64,000 nucleotides of DNA from Antiquaquibacter oligotrophicus (GCF_020535405.1 NZ_CP085036.1:2542001-2606000), one strand, 5' to 3'. Counted from the stretch's first letter, positions 26,080 to 35,352 are shown. Numbers and translations: made by a program. The notes: generated from the sequence alone by a model not told the origin.

Positions 26080-27447
26080 TCAGGCCGCGAGCGGTAGGAC
26101 TACCCGCACCGTCGCGCCACGACCCGCGGTCGTGTCAATGCCGACCGATCCGCCATGCCCTTCGACGATGCTACGGACGATGGCAAGGCCGAGTCCGCTG
26201 CCCTGAGTTCGATCCCCGGTAACGAAACGCTCGAACACGGAGTCGCTAAGCTCCGGTGGGATGCCCACGCCATCGTCTTCGACGCTCAACACGGCATGTG
26301 TTCCGACCGCCTCGAGCGCCACCGCGACCGTGACTCCGTCACCTCCATGCGTGAATGCATTGCTCACGAGATTTCGTACAACCTGTACCAACGAATGCTC
26401 GTCGCCGCGAACGACGATGCCCGGCTCGACGCGTGCGCTCAGGCCGTCCACGTCACCTTTGGTGATGAGTCTGTTGACGAGGGCGCTCAGATCGAGCGGT
26501 GCGAGTCGGGGTGTGGTCAGCGAATCGGCGCTCGCGAGGGCAGAGAGTTGGTCAACCAGTCGACGCATGCGATGCGATTCCTCGACGATGCTCTCCAAAG
26601 CCCTCTCCGTGCGGTCCCCGTCGTCCGGATTTTGGAAGTGCAGCTCCGACCAACCCTGGATCTTGGTGAGCGGTGTCTTTAGCTCGTGGGAGGTGTCTGC
26701 CACGAAGTCGCGAAGCTCGCGTTCGGAGCGCTGTCGCCTGACGTCGAGTCGCTGAAGCGCGTCAGCGAGTTCGGCCGTCTCCGAGTAGTCGCGCGCCACG
26801 TGGGCGATCCCGACCACATCGTCGTTTTCAACGTGATCGGCGAGGGCGGTGAGGGATCCCGTGGTCCGCGTGATGACGAGCCGAGAAGTGACGGCGACGG
26901 CGACAATGACCAAACCGAGGAGAATGAGCTCTGCGAGAAAAAGCGCCCGGATGAGGCGATCAGCTCCTTCCGAGCCCACCCCCACGAGAGCTGACTCCAG
27001 TGGAACGTCGGTCCCGTCGCGGAACACCGTTCCAGCCTCGAACTCGATTCGCGTAAACGTGGTGCTTCGACCGGCGAGGTCTACGGTGACAGTGGAATCA
27101 GCTACTGCACCACTGACGAGCGGTTCGAGCTGTGAGAGCGGGAGGGTTGCATCCGACGATGCCGCCACGATCTCGCCATCGGAACCCAGCAACACCACAA
27201 CAGCCGCGATCGGAGCGAGTTTCGTCAGCTGTCGCGCATCCACGACGCGCTGACCACTGTCGACTGTGCCCCAGGTGGAGACCGCTTCGCCAGCCAGTGT
27301 TGCGGCCCTGTCGGCGTTTGTGTCGACAACGATGCGCAATCCAATGATGCTCGCGGTACCGACGAGCACAACGACGAGCGCCACTATCGTCATGAGCCGC
27401 CACTGCAGGGTACGCACCATCGACCGCGGAGCGCCGTCCCGGGTCAT
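26080..27447 (-). CDS. Sensor histidine kinase
   Basis: The 455-residue protein has membrane helices at about 18-40 and 166-190 flanking an extracellular sensor of 125 residues, a HAMP-like linker, HisKA with VADTSHELKTPL (H254) and an HATPase domain with NLVSNAFTHG, DDGVGIP and GSGLGLAIV. It is a class I kinase that would phosphorylate the response regulator encoded just upstream; the genes overlap by 4 bp. The sensor domain (LSQLEPLVSGAV and an ester-like strand block) resembles that of TcrY/CutS-type kinases, but the signal is unknown. Confidence 0.92.
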   Translation of the reverse strand: MTRDGAPRSMVRTLQWRLMTIVALVVVLVGTASIIGLRIVVDTNADRAATLAGEAVSTWGTVDSGQRVVDARQLTKLAPIAAVVVLLGSDGEIVAASSDATLPLSQLEPLVSGAVADSTVTVDLAGRSTTFTRIEFEAGTVFRDGTDVPLESALVGVGSEGADRLIRALFLAELILLGLVIVAVAVTSRLVITRTTGSLTALADHVENDDVVGIAHVARDYSETAELADALQRLDVRRQRSERELRDFVADTSHELKTPLTKIQGWSELHFQNPDDGDRTERALESIVEESHRMRRLVDQLSALASADSLTTPRLAPLDLSALVNRLITKGDVDGLSARVEPGIVVRGDEHSLVQVVRNLVSNAFTHGGDGVTVAVALEAVGTHAVLSVEDDGVGIPPELSDSVFERFVTGDRTQGSGLGLAIVRSIVEGHGGSVGIDTTAGRGATVRVVLPLAA

Positions 27448-28151
27448 GGTGCCGCCAACCTGAGGCAGTAGCCGAACCCTCGGACCGTGTGCAGGAGGGG
27501 AGTGCGGCCGTCGTCAAGCTTTCGTCGCAGGTTCGACATGACCTTCTCGACGACGTCGCTGCGACCGCCGAAATCGTATTTCCAGACGTGTTCAAGGATT
27601 TGGTGTCGTGACAGAACGCGTTCGGCGTTCTCCAACAGGTACCGAAGCACTCGAAGCTCAGTGGGTGTAAGCGCCAGCGTGTCACCCGCGCGAACAACAC
27701 GGTGGGCTGCAAGGTCCATCGTGAGGTCGTCGTACGTCAGGAGATCCGGGTTCGAGGCCGAGGCGGCTCCGCGCCGAAGGACCGCCTCGATGCGCGCGAG
27801 AACTTCGCTCACATGGAAGGGCTTGGGGATGAAATCGTCCGCTCCCGCCTTGAGCCCTGCCACGCGTGACTCCAGTTCACCAGCCGCGCTCAGCAAAATG
27901 ATCGCCGCTCCCGGACTAGCTGTGCGCAGCGGACGGATGAGGTCGAACGCGTCGATCTCGGGCAACCAGCGATCGAGCAGGACAACCTGGAACTCTTCCG
28001 CACGCGAGAGAGATAGCGCTTCGGCGGCTGACATCGCGAGACGGACTCTGAACCCTTCGGATTCGAGCAAGTTTTGGAGGAGCAACCCGATGCCGTGGTC
28101 GTCGTCGACGACGAGGGCGCTGAGCCCTTCCCGCGACATCTCCGGTTTCAC
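27444..28151 (-). CDS. OmpR-family response regulator
   Basis: The 235-residue protein has a receiver domain with DDD (16-18), phospho-acceptor D60 in VVLLDRWLPEID and K110 in FIPKPF, and a winged-helix domain with LTPTELRVLRYLLENAERVLSRHQILEHVW and the terminal VRGFGYCLR. It is first in the operon with the kinase. The RWLPEID motif (instead of the usual LMLPG) is typical of the actinobacterial CutR/TcrX-like group. The likely targets are this operon and the MMPL gene. Confidence 0.92.
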   Translation of the reverse strand: MKPEMSREGLSALVVDDDHGIGLLLQNLLESEGFRVRLAMSAAEALSLSRAEEFQVVLLDRWLPEIDAFDLIRPLRTASPGAAIILLSAAGELESRVAGLKAGADDFIPKPFHVSEVLARIEAVLRRGAASASNPDLLTYDDLTMDLAAHRVVRAGDTLALTPTELRVLRYLLENAERVLSRHQILEHVWKYDFGGRSDVVEKVMSNLRRKLDDGRTPLLHTVRGFGYCLRLAAP

Positions 28152-28181
28152 GACTCGATGGTATGTCGCGCGCCTCGTCGG

Positions 28182-29303
28182 CTACTTCGCTTCCTGCCGG
28201 GGCCGGATCACACGCTCGAAGATGAGGATGCCCGCCGCAACGACCGGGATGGCCACGAGTGCTCCGAGGATGCCGCCGAGCGAGGCTCCACCGATTGCGG
28301 CGACGATCACGAGTGCTCCGGGAACGGATACGGCCTTCGCCATCACCCGCGGGCTCAGCACGTAGGCCTCGATCTGCATGTAGATGAGCAGAAGTACGGC
28401 GAGGATGAGGGCTCCGACGGGGTTCACGAACACGGTCGCGACCACGGCAATTGTGGTGCCCAGAATCGGGCCGACCACGGGAATGAGCGCGCAGACGAAG
28501 GCCACAAGCGCGAGCACGATCGGCACGGGGCCACCAACCGCGGTCACGAGAATGAAGGTGACGATCGCGTTAACGAGTGCCAGCAGCAGTTGCCCGGCCA
28601 CGTATTTGCCGACCGACTGGAGGATCTCGTCGGTCACGGAGCGGAATCCATCACGACGTGAACGGGGTACCGCCTGGTAGACCTTCTCCATCACGAGAGG
28701 CAGCGTGAGGGTGAAGTACAACGTCAGCACGGTCACCACAATGACGGCCGTCACTGCTTCCCCGAATCCGGTTCCGATCGCCAGCAGCCCGCCTCCGATC
28801 GATAGCCACTGGTTGGGGTCGCTCAGGAACGTTGTGACCTGCGAGGTGAGGTAGCTCACGTCGATGTACGACCCGACGTTTGCCGTCAACCACTGCACCC
28901 ACGCTTGATCGGGCAGACTCGCCGCCCAGCCGGGCGCTGCCGAGATGAGGTGCGTGACCTCTCGCACGATGACGGGCACAACCGCGAGAGCGATGAGGAA
29001 GCCGACAAGGAGCCCGAGCACCACGATGGCGAGCGAGGCCGCCCAGCGTGGGATGTTTCGTTCCGTCGCCCAGCGGATGATCGGTTCCAGCGCGAGCGAG
29101 ATGAAGTAGGCAACACCCATGTAGATGAGCACGGTCGCGAGCGTTCGTACCGCTCCGATGATGGCGATACCGACACCGACTCCGAGCGCTCCGAGAAGGC
29201 CGACAACAAACGGATTGAACAGGATGCGCCTGGCCGGAGCAGTCCCGCGTGCTGGGTCGTGGCGCAGCGCCGTTCCGGCGCGGAGTCGGGGTGACGGTCT
29301 CAT
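28182..29303 (-). CDS. AI-2E/PerM family permease-like membrane protein
   Basis: The 373-residue protein has eight hydrophobic segments and PerM-family landmarks: LIYMGVAYFISLALEPII, the cytoplasmic region around LPDQAWVQWL, LTLYFTLTLPLVMEKVYQAVP and IPVVGPILGT. Members export AI-2 or act as antiporters; the substrate here is unknown. ATG 29303 is preferred over 29330 because a TAGAGT box lies 8 nt upstream. It lies downstream of, and is not part of, the two-component genes. Confidence 0.82.
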   Translation of the reverse strand: MRPSPRLRAGTALRHDPARGTAPARRILFNPFVVGLLGALGVGVGIAIIGAVRTLATVLIYMGVAYFISLALEPIIRWATERNIPRWAASLAIVVLGLLVGFLIALAVVPVIVREVTHLISAAPGWAASLPDQAWVQWLTANVGSYIDVSYLTSQVTTFLSDPNQWLSIGGGLLAIGTGFGEAVTAVIVVTVLTLYFTLTLPLVMEKVYQAVPRSRRDGFRSVTDEILQSVGKYVAGQLLLALVNAIVTFILVTAVGGPVPIVLALVAFVCALIPVVGPILGTTIAVVATVFVNPVGALILAVLLLIYMQIEAYVLSPRVMAKAVSVPGALVIVAAIGGASLGGILGALVAIPVVAAGILIFERVIRPRQEAK

Positions 29304-29377
29304 GGTGAGTGACTCTATCGCCCGCGTCATCCCTCGCGATTCCCCCGCTTCGGGGCGGATGCGACGCGATGTCGGGT

Positions 29378-30091
29378 TCAGCGCAGCAGTAGCGAGGCGA
29401 GCAACGCGATGCCCCAGCTGGCGAGGCTGCCGATGAGGAAGTACTCCGGGTCCTTGCTCGGCGCCTCACCCGTCTTGCGCTTGCGCACACTCCGCGAGAG
29501 TTCCGGAAAGCGCACAACTCCCTTCGCTGCCAGAACGCCACCGATCGCGGCGAATTGGCCAGCGGCGGCGAGCCCGAACACCATGAGTCTTTCGAGCGGG
29601 CCGATGATGCGGCCACCCTTGAGGTCGCTGGAGTCTTCGCTGAGATCGCTGCGTGCTGAGGACTCGGATGCCAGCACCAACCGCACAACGATGTTGGCGG
29701 TTTCGAGCAGCACGAGGCCGCAGCCGAGGAGCAGTACGACGCGGGTCGCATCCACCGGAGCAGCGGACGTCGCGAGCCACTCGTCGAGGGGGCCGGGCGT
29801 CGCGACCGAGAGCGAGAGGTAGGCGATACCGGCTAGGGAGACAAGAAGCGCGAGGAGCGGCCAGCGTGTGCTCGCCCGACCGCCGGGGGTTGAGGTGACC
29901 CACGCCACGGTGAACACGAAGGGTACGAGCATGACGAGCGGGTCGATGCCCGTGAGCTGAACGCCGAGCACGCCGACCAGGAGGGCGAGGAGGAGGCCAC
30001 GCAGGGCGCCCCAGCGCTGTCGCCCCCGCGGCAGGCCCCGCGTGGCATCCGCGACGCCGAGCATGGCCAGGTAGTAGCCGAGAAGGATCAT
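29378..30091 (-). CDS. Multi-pass membrane protein with DUF3307-like C-terminus
   Basis: The 237-residue protein has about six membrane segments. The C-terminal part, ERLMVFGLAAAGQFAAIGGVLAAKGVVRF then PEYFLIGSLASWGIALL, is like the end of DUF3307 proteins, which accompany SatD-like proteins in other bacteria. The overlap of 4 bp with the SatD-like gene upstream confirms an operon. The function is not known. A GAPSKDPEYF loop after a basic stretch (RKRKTG) would face the cytoplasm. Confidence 0.7.
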   Translation of the reverse strand: MILLGYYLAMLGVADATRGLPRGRQRWGALRGLLLALLVGVLGVQLTGIDPLVMLVPFVFTVAWVTSTPGGRASTRWPLLALLVSLAGIAYLSLSVATPGPLDEWLATSAAPVDATRVVLLLGCGLVLLETANIVVRLVLASESSARSDLSEDSSDLKGGRIIGPLERLMVFGLAAAGQFAAIGGVLAAKGVVRFPELSRSVRKRKTGEAPSKDPEYFLIGSLASWGIALLASLLLR

Positions 30092-30735
30092 GGCGTGTTC
30101 TCCCTGATGAGGTGTGTAGAGGCGGTGATGGCCGTGGCCGAACCTTTGGCGAGCGCACGGGAAACGGCTGGTTGGCTGACTCCGAGGGCAGCCGCTGTCT
30201 CGTGCTGGGTTTCACCGAGGAGGTGCCCGAGGAGCGCACGTCGGCTGTTGGGTGTTTGGCTGCTGAGGAGCTGATCGCGGCAGATCAGATAGGCGTTGGT
30301 GATGGCGGCATCCGCGAGGTGTGTGTGCCCCGGGTCGACATCGATCCAGGTTCGCAGCCAGGGTTCGTCGTCGTTTTCTCGGCGTTGGGCTTCGCCGATG
30401 GCGGCGCGGGCGCTCCACCACGCACTGCCGTCTCTGATGGGGGTGGGGCCATCACTGATGTCCCGAGATTCGCCGATTCCGATACCGAAGCGGCAGTCGA
30501 GGTCGTCCGGGAGGCTGAGGCGGATGAGAAGGGTAGCGGTGAGCGCGTCGTGGATGCTTCCGTACATCCCCTGGAATTCGTCTCCGACTGTGGGCTGCAG
30601 GGGTAATAGCGCGGGGATACGTTCGCCGACCGAGTCGAGTGCGTCCACTATCCGCTGTTGGGCGAGAGCGCGATCGGGGTGGTGTCGTGAGCGCACCAGA
30701 TCGACGATGACGGCCGCTCCGGTCAGATCGTTCAT
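30088..30735 (-). CDS. SatD-like protein with C-terminal HTH
   Basis: The 215-residue protein has an N-terminal SatD-like domain (AAVIVDLVRSRHHPDRALAQ, PTVGDEFQGMYGSI, LRIGIGIGES-like FGIGIGESRD) and a C-terminal sigma-like HTH (HETAAALGVSQPAVSRALAKG). The N-terminal part resembles a nucleotidyl-cyclase-type fold and may bind a small ligand; this is inference. ATG 30735 has a TAGACT box 6 nt upstream, so the transcript is leaderless. Two AT-rich inverted repeats lie right upstream and are the likely binding sites of the protein itself. Confidence 0.72.
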   Translation of the reverse strand: MNDLTGAAVIVDLVRSRHHPDRALAQQRIVDALDSVGERIPALLPLQPTVGDEFQGMYGSIHDALTATLLIRLSLPDDLDCRFGIGIGESRDISDGPTPIRDGSAWWSARAAIGEAQRRENDDEPWLRTWIDVDPGHTHLADAAITNAYLICRDQLLSSQTPNSRRALLGHLLGETQHETAAALGVSQPAVSRALAKGSATAITASTHLIRENTP

Positions 30736-30741
30736 GACCCA

Positions 30742-30799
30742 AGTCTAGGTTATATTTCGCAAAATATAACTAAATCAGTAATATTTCACCGAATATAAC
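30742..30799 (-). promoter_or_regulatory. satD promoter with two AT-rich inverted repeats
   Basis: GTTATATTT-CGCA-AAATATAAC (30749-30770) is a perfect 9-bp inverted repeat, and GTAATATTT-CACC-GAATATAAC (30778-30799) an imperfect copy with the same 4-bp centre, 29 bp away. The first directly abuts the TAGACT -10 box (30742-30747) and covers the spacer and -35 region. Such AT-rich DNA is exceptional in this genome. Most likely an autoregulatory operator. Confidence 0.65.
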
Positions 30800-30801
30800 C
30801 A

Positions 30802-31719
30802 TCACTTGAGGCGGACAAAACGCAGCGAGCCGTCCTCTTTGGTCTCGACGGCATCAACCGAGCGCACGAAGTCGGTGAAGGACTTGAACCCCAACTTCTT
30901 CTCTCCGAACCCCGCATCGAGACGCTTCATCTGCTGTTTCGCCGATGACGCGTTCACCCATCCGTCGACCGTGTCGGCACGCTGAGCGACACGCAGAGCG
31001 CGAACCAGCAACTCGGCAGCGGCATGCTGCGGGTCGGGCGGGGGAGCTGCCGTGGTGACGGGGGCGCTCGCTCGACGACGGGTTGGTGCCTTCGCCACCT
31101 CGGGTTGCGGCGCATCCGCGATGGGCGCAGCCGCCACGGCCTTCTCGACGGGCACATCGACCGGCGGCGCAGGGTCCTCCACGAGATCCTCGTAAAAGGA
31201 GAACTCATCGCACGCGCTCTTGAAGGCGGCGCTCGTTGAGCCCGTGACCCCCACGCCAACAACAACGCGGCCCATGCGTCGAACCCGCTGGGCGAGCGGG
31301 ATGTAGTCGCTATCGCCCGCGACGATCACCACGTGACTGATGTCCTCGAGGCGGAACAGATCCTCGACGACGTCGATTGCCAGTCGGATGTCGGCGCCAT
31401 TCTTCGTTCCCGCAGTGTTGAACAACTGCACAAGGTCGACCGCGCGATCGATGAGTTGCTTCTGGTACCGCGTATTGGCGGGGGCGGCCCAGTCCGCGTA
31501 GGCGCGACTGATGGCCACCGCCCCGAACGACGATGCGAAGTCGAGAACCTCGCCGATGTCCACCGTGGCCTGCTGGAGCTTTTCCGCCGCCTTGCCCGCA
31601 CCGTTGCGAGCTTTGTCCTTGGAGAAACTCCCGCGACCGTGGATGTGGTCGTACTGCGAGATCACGATGTTGTCGAAGTCGATGTAGACCGCGACGCGCG
31701 GGTCGAGCTGCTCTGCCAT
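30802..31719 (-). CDS. NYN-domain ribonuclease-like protein with LOTUS/OST-HTH end
   Basis: The 305-residue protein has an NYN (PIN-like) domain: VAVYIDFDN (D14, D16), then NGADIRLAIDVVEDL and VIVAGDSDYIPLAQRVR, which supply the acidic metal site. A Pro/Ala linker (about 180-220) leads to an OST-HTH/LOTUS-like domain with LGFKSFTDFVRSV. Such proteins are thought to cut or bind RNA; no bacterial target is established. ATG 31719 has GGGAGG 5 nt upstream; the longer frame overlaps the thioredoxin reductase gene and is rejected. Confidence 0.85.
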   Translation of the reverse strand: MAEQLDPRVAVYIDFDNIVISQYDHIHGRGSFSKDKARNGAGKAAEKLQQATVDIGEVLDFASSFGAVAISRAYADWAAPANTRYQKQLIDRAVDLVQLFNTAGTKNGADIRLAIDVVEDLFRLEDISHVVIVAGDSDYIPLAQRVRRMGRVVVGVGVTGSTSAAFKSACDEFSFYEDLVEDPAPPVDVPVEKAVAAAPIADAPQPEVAKAPTRRRASAPVTTAAPPPDPQHAAAELLVRALRVAQRADTVDGWVNASSAKQQMKRLDAGFGEKKLGFKSFTDFVRSVDAVETKEDGSLRFVRLK

Positions 31720-31736
31720 GCTGCCTCCCGGAGGTG

Positions 31737-32693
31737 TCACTGGGGCAAGTCTGGCACGCCCTCCGCGCTCGCCAAGGCTGCCGCGACGTCGCGCTCGACG
31801 AGTTCCGCGTTGATCGCGGCCCCCACCTTGCTGCCCGTACCCATGGAGAGGGGCACGTTCGCAGCCGGGTTCACGGAGTTTCCTGCGGCCCACAGGCCGG
31901 GAACACTCGTGCGACCCATATCGTCGACCGCGACGAACTCGGCCCCACCGAAGGGGGCCTGAGCGCTCACCGCCGCTCCCAGCGCTCGGAGGAACCCGTC
32001 GCGAGGGGCGCCAGCAGGAGCGGTGAACACGATGTCCACCTCCACCGAGCCTCCATCGACGAGGTCGATCGTGATGGCACCGGAATCCTGCGAGTGCACA
32101 CGCTCGATGTCCGCATCGACTCGCGTAATACCTCGTGCGTCGAGGGCCCGCAGCGCGACGTCATCGAGGGGGATGCCGCGGCTGAAGTAGGTGACATCCG
32201 ATGACCACTGCCTCAGTAACTGAACCTGGTGCTGCGCCGGTGTAGTGGCGATCACACCGATGCGCTGGTCGCGCTTCTCCCAGCCGTCACAGTACGGACA
32301 CACGACGACACCGGTTCCCCAGAGTTCCGCGAGCCCGGAGATGGCGGGCAGCTCGTCGGCGAGGCCGGTTGCCACCATGACGTGCGGTGCGCGGTGGATG
32401 CCCGCTGTCGAGGTAACCCGGAAGCCGCCCGAAGACTCGGGGGAGAGGTCGGTGACGTCACCACTCAGTACGACGCCGCCGTAGCCCTCGATGTCACGAC
32501 GTCCCCGAGCGAGCAGGTCGACGGCCGATGTGCCGTCGTGCCCCAGTACGCCGTGCATGTGAGGTGCAACGCCGTTGCGAGGTTTGCCAGCATCGATCAC
32601 CAGTACCGACCGGCGCGCTCGGGAGAGCATGAGGGCGGCGCTGAGCCCCGCGGCTCCGCCTCCGATGATGATGGCGTCCCACTTGTCTGTCAT
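31737..32693 (-). CDS. Thioredoxin reductase-like FAD/NAD(P) oxidoreductase
   Basis: The 318-residue protein has GGGAAGLSAA (11-20) for FAD, a redox CPYC (C132, C135) and the C-terminal FAD motif GLWAAGNSV. Its active-site motif is CPYC with DGW after, rather than CATC, and the VVATTPAQH-type nucleotide site differs from classical TrxB, so it belongs to the bacterial TrxR-like group of unsure substrate. ATG 32693 is the first in-frame start with the canonical N-terminus. It is divergent from an XRE-cupin regulator and followed 17 bp later by the NYN gene. Confidence 0.85.
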   Translation of the reverse strand: MTDKWDAIIIGGGAAGLSAALMLSRARRSVLVIDAGKPRNGVAPHMHGVLGHDGTSAVDLLARGRRDIEGYGGVVLSGDVTDLSPESSGGFRVTSTAGIHRAPHVMVATGLADELPAISGLAELWGTGVVVCPYCDGWEKRDQRIGVIATTPAQHQVQLLRQWSSDVTYFSRGIPLDDVALRALDARGITRVDADIERVHSQDSGAITIDLVDGGSVEVDIVFTAPAGAPRDGFLRALGAAVSAQAPFGGAEFVAVDDMGRTSVPGLWAAGNSVNPAANVPLSMGTGSKVGAAINAELVERDVAAALASAEGVPDLPQ

Positions 32694-32750
32694 GAGACCA
32701 GCCTCATTCCTGACCGCGTCGGGAGCAAACGAGATTGCTAAACTGGCAAC

Positions 32751-33332
32751 ATGTGGGAGGAGAAGCTTTCCGCCGTCGGACCGCGACTGAGGGAGTTGCG
32801 CTCGATGGCAGGGCTCACGCTCGCCGAGGCGTCTGCCGCGACATCCATCTCGGTCTCGACGATCTCCCGACTCGAGTCCGGTCATCGCGGCCCCACCCTC
32901 GAGCTCTTGCTGCCTCTCGCCGAGCTCTACGGGGTCGCCCTCGACCAACTCGTGCAGCCGGCGGATGCCCGTGACCCGCGTGTTGTGCAGAAGCCCTTCC
33001 AGCGCGGCGACTCCACCATCGTTCCGCTGTCGCGCGCCGGAGCGAAGCTCCAGGCATACAAGCAGGTGCTGCACCCTCGCGGTGGGCAGCCCGTACCCGA
33101 GCAGCGCGTACACGAGGGATTCGACTGGTTCTACGTTCTCAGCGGACGGGTGCGGCTGCTCCTCGGACCCCACGATATGGAACTGGGTGTGGGTGAGGTC
33201 GCCGAATTCGACACTCGGGTGCCGCACGCGTTCTTCAACCCGGGCACCGAACCGGCGGAGATCCTGACCATCTACGGCAAACACGGAGAGCGCCTGCACG
33301 TGCGCGCGAGTACGACGTCCAGCGCGCGTTGA
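32751..33332 (+). CDS. XRE-cupin transcriptional regulator
   Basis: The 193-residue protein has an XRE-type HTH (LRSMAGLTLAEASAATSISVSTISRLESG, residues 16-45) and a C-terminal cupin (HEGFDWFYVLSGRVRLLLG ... AEFDTRVPHAFFNPG). Such regulators sense a small ligand through the cupin. It is divergent from the thioredoxin reductase-like gene, its probable target. TAAACT (32739-32744) lies 6 nt upstream of the ATG: leaderless transcript. HxH cupin metal ligands are partly present (H in VPHAFF). Confidence 0.87.
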   Translation: MWEEKLSAVGPRLRELRSMAGLTLAEASAATSISVSTISRLESGHRGPTLELLLPLAELYGVALDQLVQPADARDPRVVQKPFQRGDSTIVPLSRAGAKLQAYKQVLHPRGGQPVPEQRVHEGFDWFYVLSGRVRLLLGPHDMELGVGEVAEFDTRVPHAFFNPGTEPAEILTIYGKHGERLHVRASTTSSAR

Positions 33333-33404
33333 GAAAACGTCCAGCACGGTTCGCCCCCTCTCCGAGTGACAATGGGGTGAACGAGTCAAGGGACGGGGAC
33401 CCCC

Positions 33405-34241
33405 ATGCCGGTGTTCAAAACCAACGCGCGCATCAAAGCCGATCGCGTCGCGGCGATCGTAGGCGTCGCGAGTTTCGCGGCCGGCCTCACACTCATCGCC
33501 TTCGAAACCGTGACCGGGCCGCCGCCCGAGCCCTCCGTCACAACCGTGACGTCGCCCCTGCCGGGTGGGCAAACGACCACGACAACGGACACCACCGCTC
33601 CTCCCTTCAACTCGACGTCGGAGCCGCGGGTCACGCACGAGACGTCCGTGACAGAGGGAGCGCCCGCCGTCGTCACCGTCACCTCGGGCGGAGCGAACCC
33701 GTGGCTCGGGAGCCCTGCCGCCACCGCCGCCGCGCAACTGCTTCTCGTCACGGCCGCCTCACTCCTGCTCGCCTTGGCGACACGACGTGTGCTCCTCGGT
33801 GAGTACGGCGTACACGTCGACGCGACAGGCCCCGGATCGACGGATGCCCGCGCCGACACCATCACGGAGCTCGAGGCCGCGGCCACCAAACACGACGTCG
33901 CCGCTGCCCGCGAAACCCCAGACCTGTCGCGCCCCCTCTTCGCAGGACCCTCGGTCAACGACCCACGGCTTCGAGTCCTGCAGCACAGGATCTCGCTGGA
34001 ACTCGACGTGCGCACCCTCGCGCAGAACAACGACCTGCCGAGCGGGCTCACCATCCCCTACGTCGTCGACTGCCTCGTGGCCGCGAAACGGATGTCGCCG
34101 CAGTTGGGATCGGCCGTGGTGGCCCTGAGCGAGATCGGCGAACGTGTCGGGCACGGTGCGACGGTGTCCCTCGACGCGACCACGCTGCTCACCGAGGCGT
34201 ACTCCGGCGCGTTGGCCAAGGTGGGCGGTCGGATTCGCTGA
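33405..34241 (+). CDS. Membrane protein with Thr-rich outer region, unknown
   Basis: No family recognised. The 278-residue protein has a membrane helix near 16-33, a Thr/Pro/Ser-rich region (about 38-98, TTTTTDTTAPP) probably outside the cell, a second helix (AATAAAQLLLVTAASLLLALA) and a cytoplasmic tail of about 140 residues with ITELEAAATKH and an LDVRTLAQNNDLPSGL block that may be an HTH-like helical domain. ATG 33405 follows GGGGACCCC-type bases. The neighbours give no clue to its role. Confidence 0.65.
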   Translation: MPVFKTNARIKADRVAAIVGVASFAAGLTLIAFETVTGPPPEPSVTTVTSPLPGGQTTTTTDTTAPPFNSTSEPRVTHETSVTEGAPAVVTVTSGGANPWLGSPAATAAAQLLLVTAASLLLALATRRVLLGEYGVHVDATGPGSTDARADTITELEAAATKHDVAAARETPDLSRPLFAGPSVNDPRLRVLQHRISLELDVRTLAQNNDLPSGLTIPYVVDCLVAAKRMSPQLGSAVVALSEIGERVGHGATVSLDATTLLTEAYSGALAKVGGRIR

Positions 34242-34287
34242 CAGCGGCGTGCAGCACTGACATCCGCTCACTCACTAGGCTGGGCGC

Positions 34288-35307
34288 ATGCCGGGGGAGC
34301 GTCGCTGGATCGCGTACAAGAGACACTGGATTCCCGTTGTCGCTCTGGGCCTGGGGCTCGCGGCGACCGCGTGGTGGTTGCTCAGCCCGTGGCCGGCGGC
34401 GCTTCTCATCCGAGCGATCTTCGATCAGAACGCTCAGAAGACGGTCGAAGAGATGACACCCTTCGTGCCCGTCACCGGAGTGGACGCTCGACGTGACATC
34501 GCCTACGGCACGGGGCCGGACGCAACCTTCGACCTCTTCCGCCCGAGCGGTGCGAGCGAGCCATTGCCCACGGTCATCTGGATTCACGGCGGTGCCTGGA
34601 TTTCGGGCACCAAAGAGAACGTCGATCCCTACGTTCAGATCATCGCCTCGCACGGCTACACAACGGTCAGCCTCGACTACCCCTACGGGCCAGAGCACCT
34701 CTACCCGCGCGGGCTCGAAGACCTCAACGATGCGCTCACCCATCTCGTCGAGAACGCCGACGAGTACGGCATCGACCCCGAGCGTCTCGTCATCGCGGGT
34801 GACTCTGCCGGTGCCAATCTGACGAGCCAGCTTGCGGTGCTCACAACCAATCCCCAGTACGCGGACCTGTTGGGCATGGATCCGGCGTTGGGCGCCGAGC
34901 AGCTTCGCGGTGTTGTGCTCAACTGCGGCATCTACGACGTCAGTGGCATCCCCAATGCCCCTGGGATCGGTGGCTGGGGGTTCCGTATTGCACTCTGGGC
35001 CTACCTCGGAGAACGCGACTGGTCGAGAACGGCCGGGGGTCAGGAAATGTCGACCCTCGACTACGTGACGGAGGACTTCCCGACGACCTGGATCTCGGGC
35101 GGCAACGGCGACCCGCTCACCGACACCCAGTCCAAGCCCCTCGCCGACAAACTCGGTGCCCTCGGGGTCGACGTCGAGACGGTGTTCTACCCCGCGGATC
35201 ACGAGCCGGAACTGCCGCACGAGTACCAGTTCCACCTCGACTATGCGGATGCCCAGTCCGCGCTCACCTCGACACTCGAGTACCTCGATCGCGTCCTTCG
35301 CGACTAA
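34288..35307 (+). CDS. Alpha/beta hydrolase (esterase/lipase, HSL-like), membrane-anchored
   Basis: The 339-residue protein has a signal anchor (15-37), the oxyanion motif HGGAW (100-104) and the nucleophile elbow GDSAG (S173) with catalytic D/H in the C-terminal third (GNGDPLT and ADHEPEL). This is the hormone-sensitive-lipase-like branch of esterases, probably outside the membrane. ATG 34288 has TAGGCT 6 nt upstream, a leaderless start. Substrate unknown. Confidence 0.85.
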   Translation: MPGERRWIAYKRHWIPVVALGLGLAATAWWLLSPWPAALLIRAIFDQNAQKTVEEMTPFVPVTGVDARRDIAYGTGPDATFDLFRPSGASEPLPTVIWIHGGAWISGTKENVDPYVQIIASHGYTTVSLDYPYGPEHLYPRGLEDLNDALTHLVENADEYGIDPERLVIAGDSAGANLTSQLAVLTTNPQYADLLGMDPALGAEQLRGVVLNCGIYDVSGIPNAPGIGGWGFRIALWAYLGERDWSRTAGGQEMSTLDYVTEDFPTTWISGGNGDPLTDTQSKPLADKLGALGVDVETVFYPADHEPELPHEYQFHLDYADAQSALTSTLEYLDRVLRD

Positions 35308-35352
35308 CGCTGCAGAGGGCGCGACGTCGGAGGTGGCACGTAGCCTGTCGCC

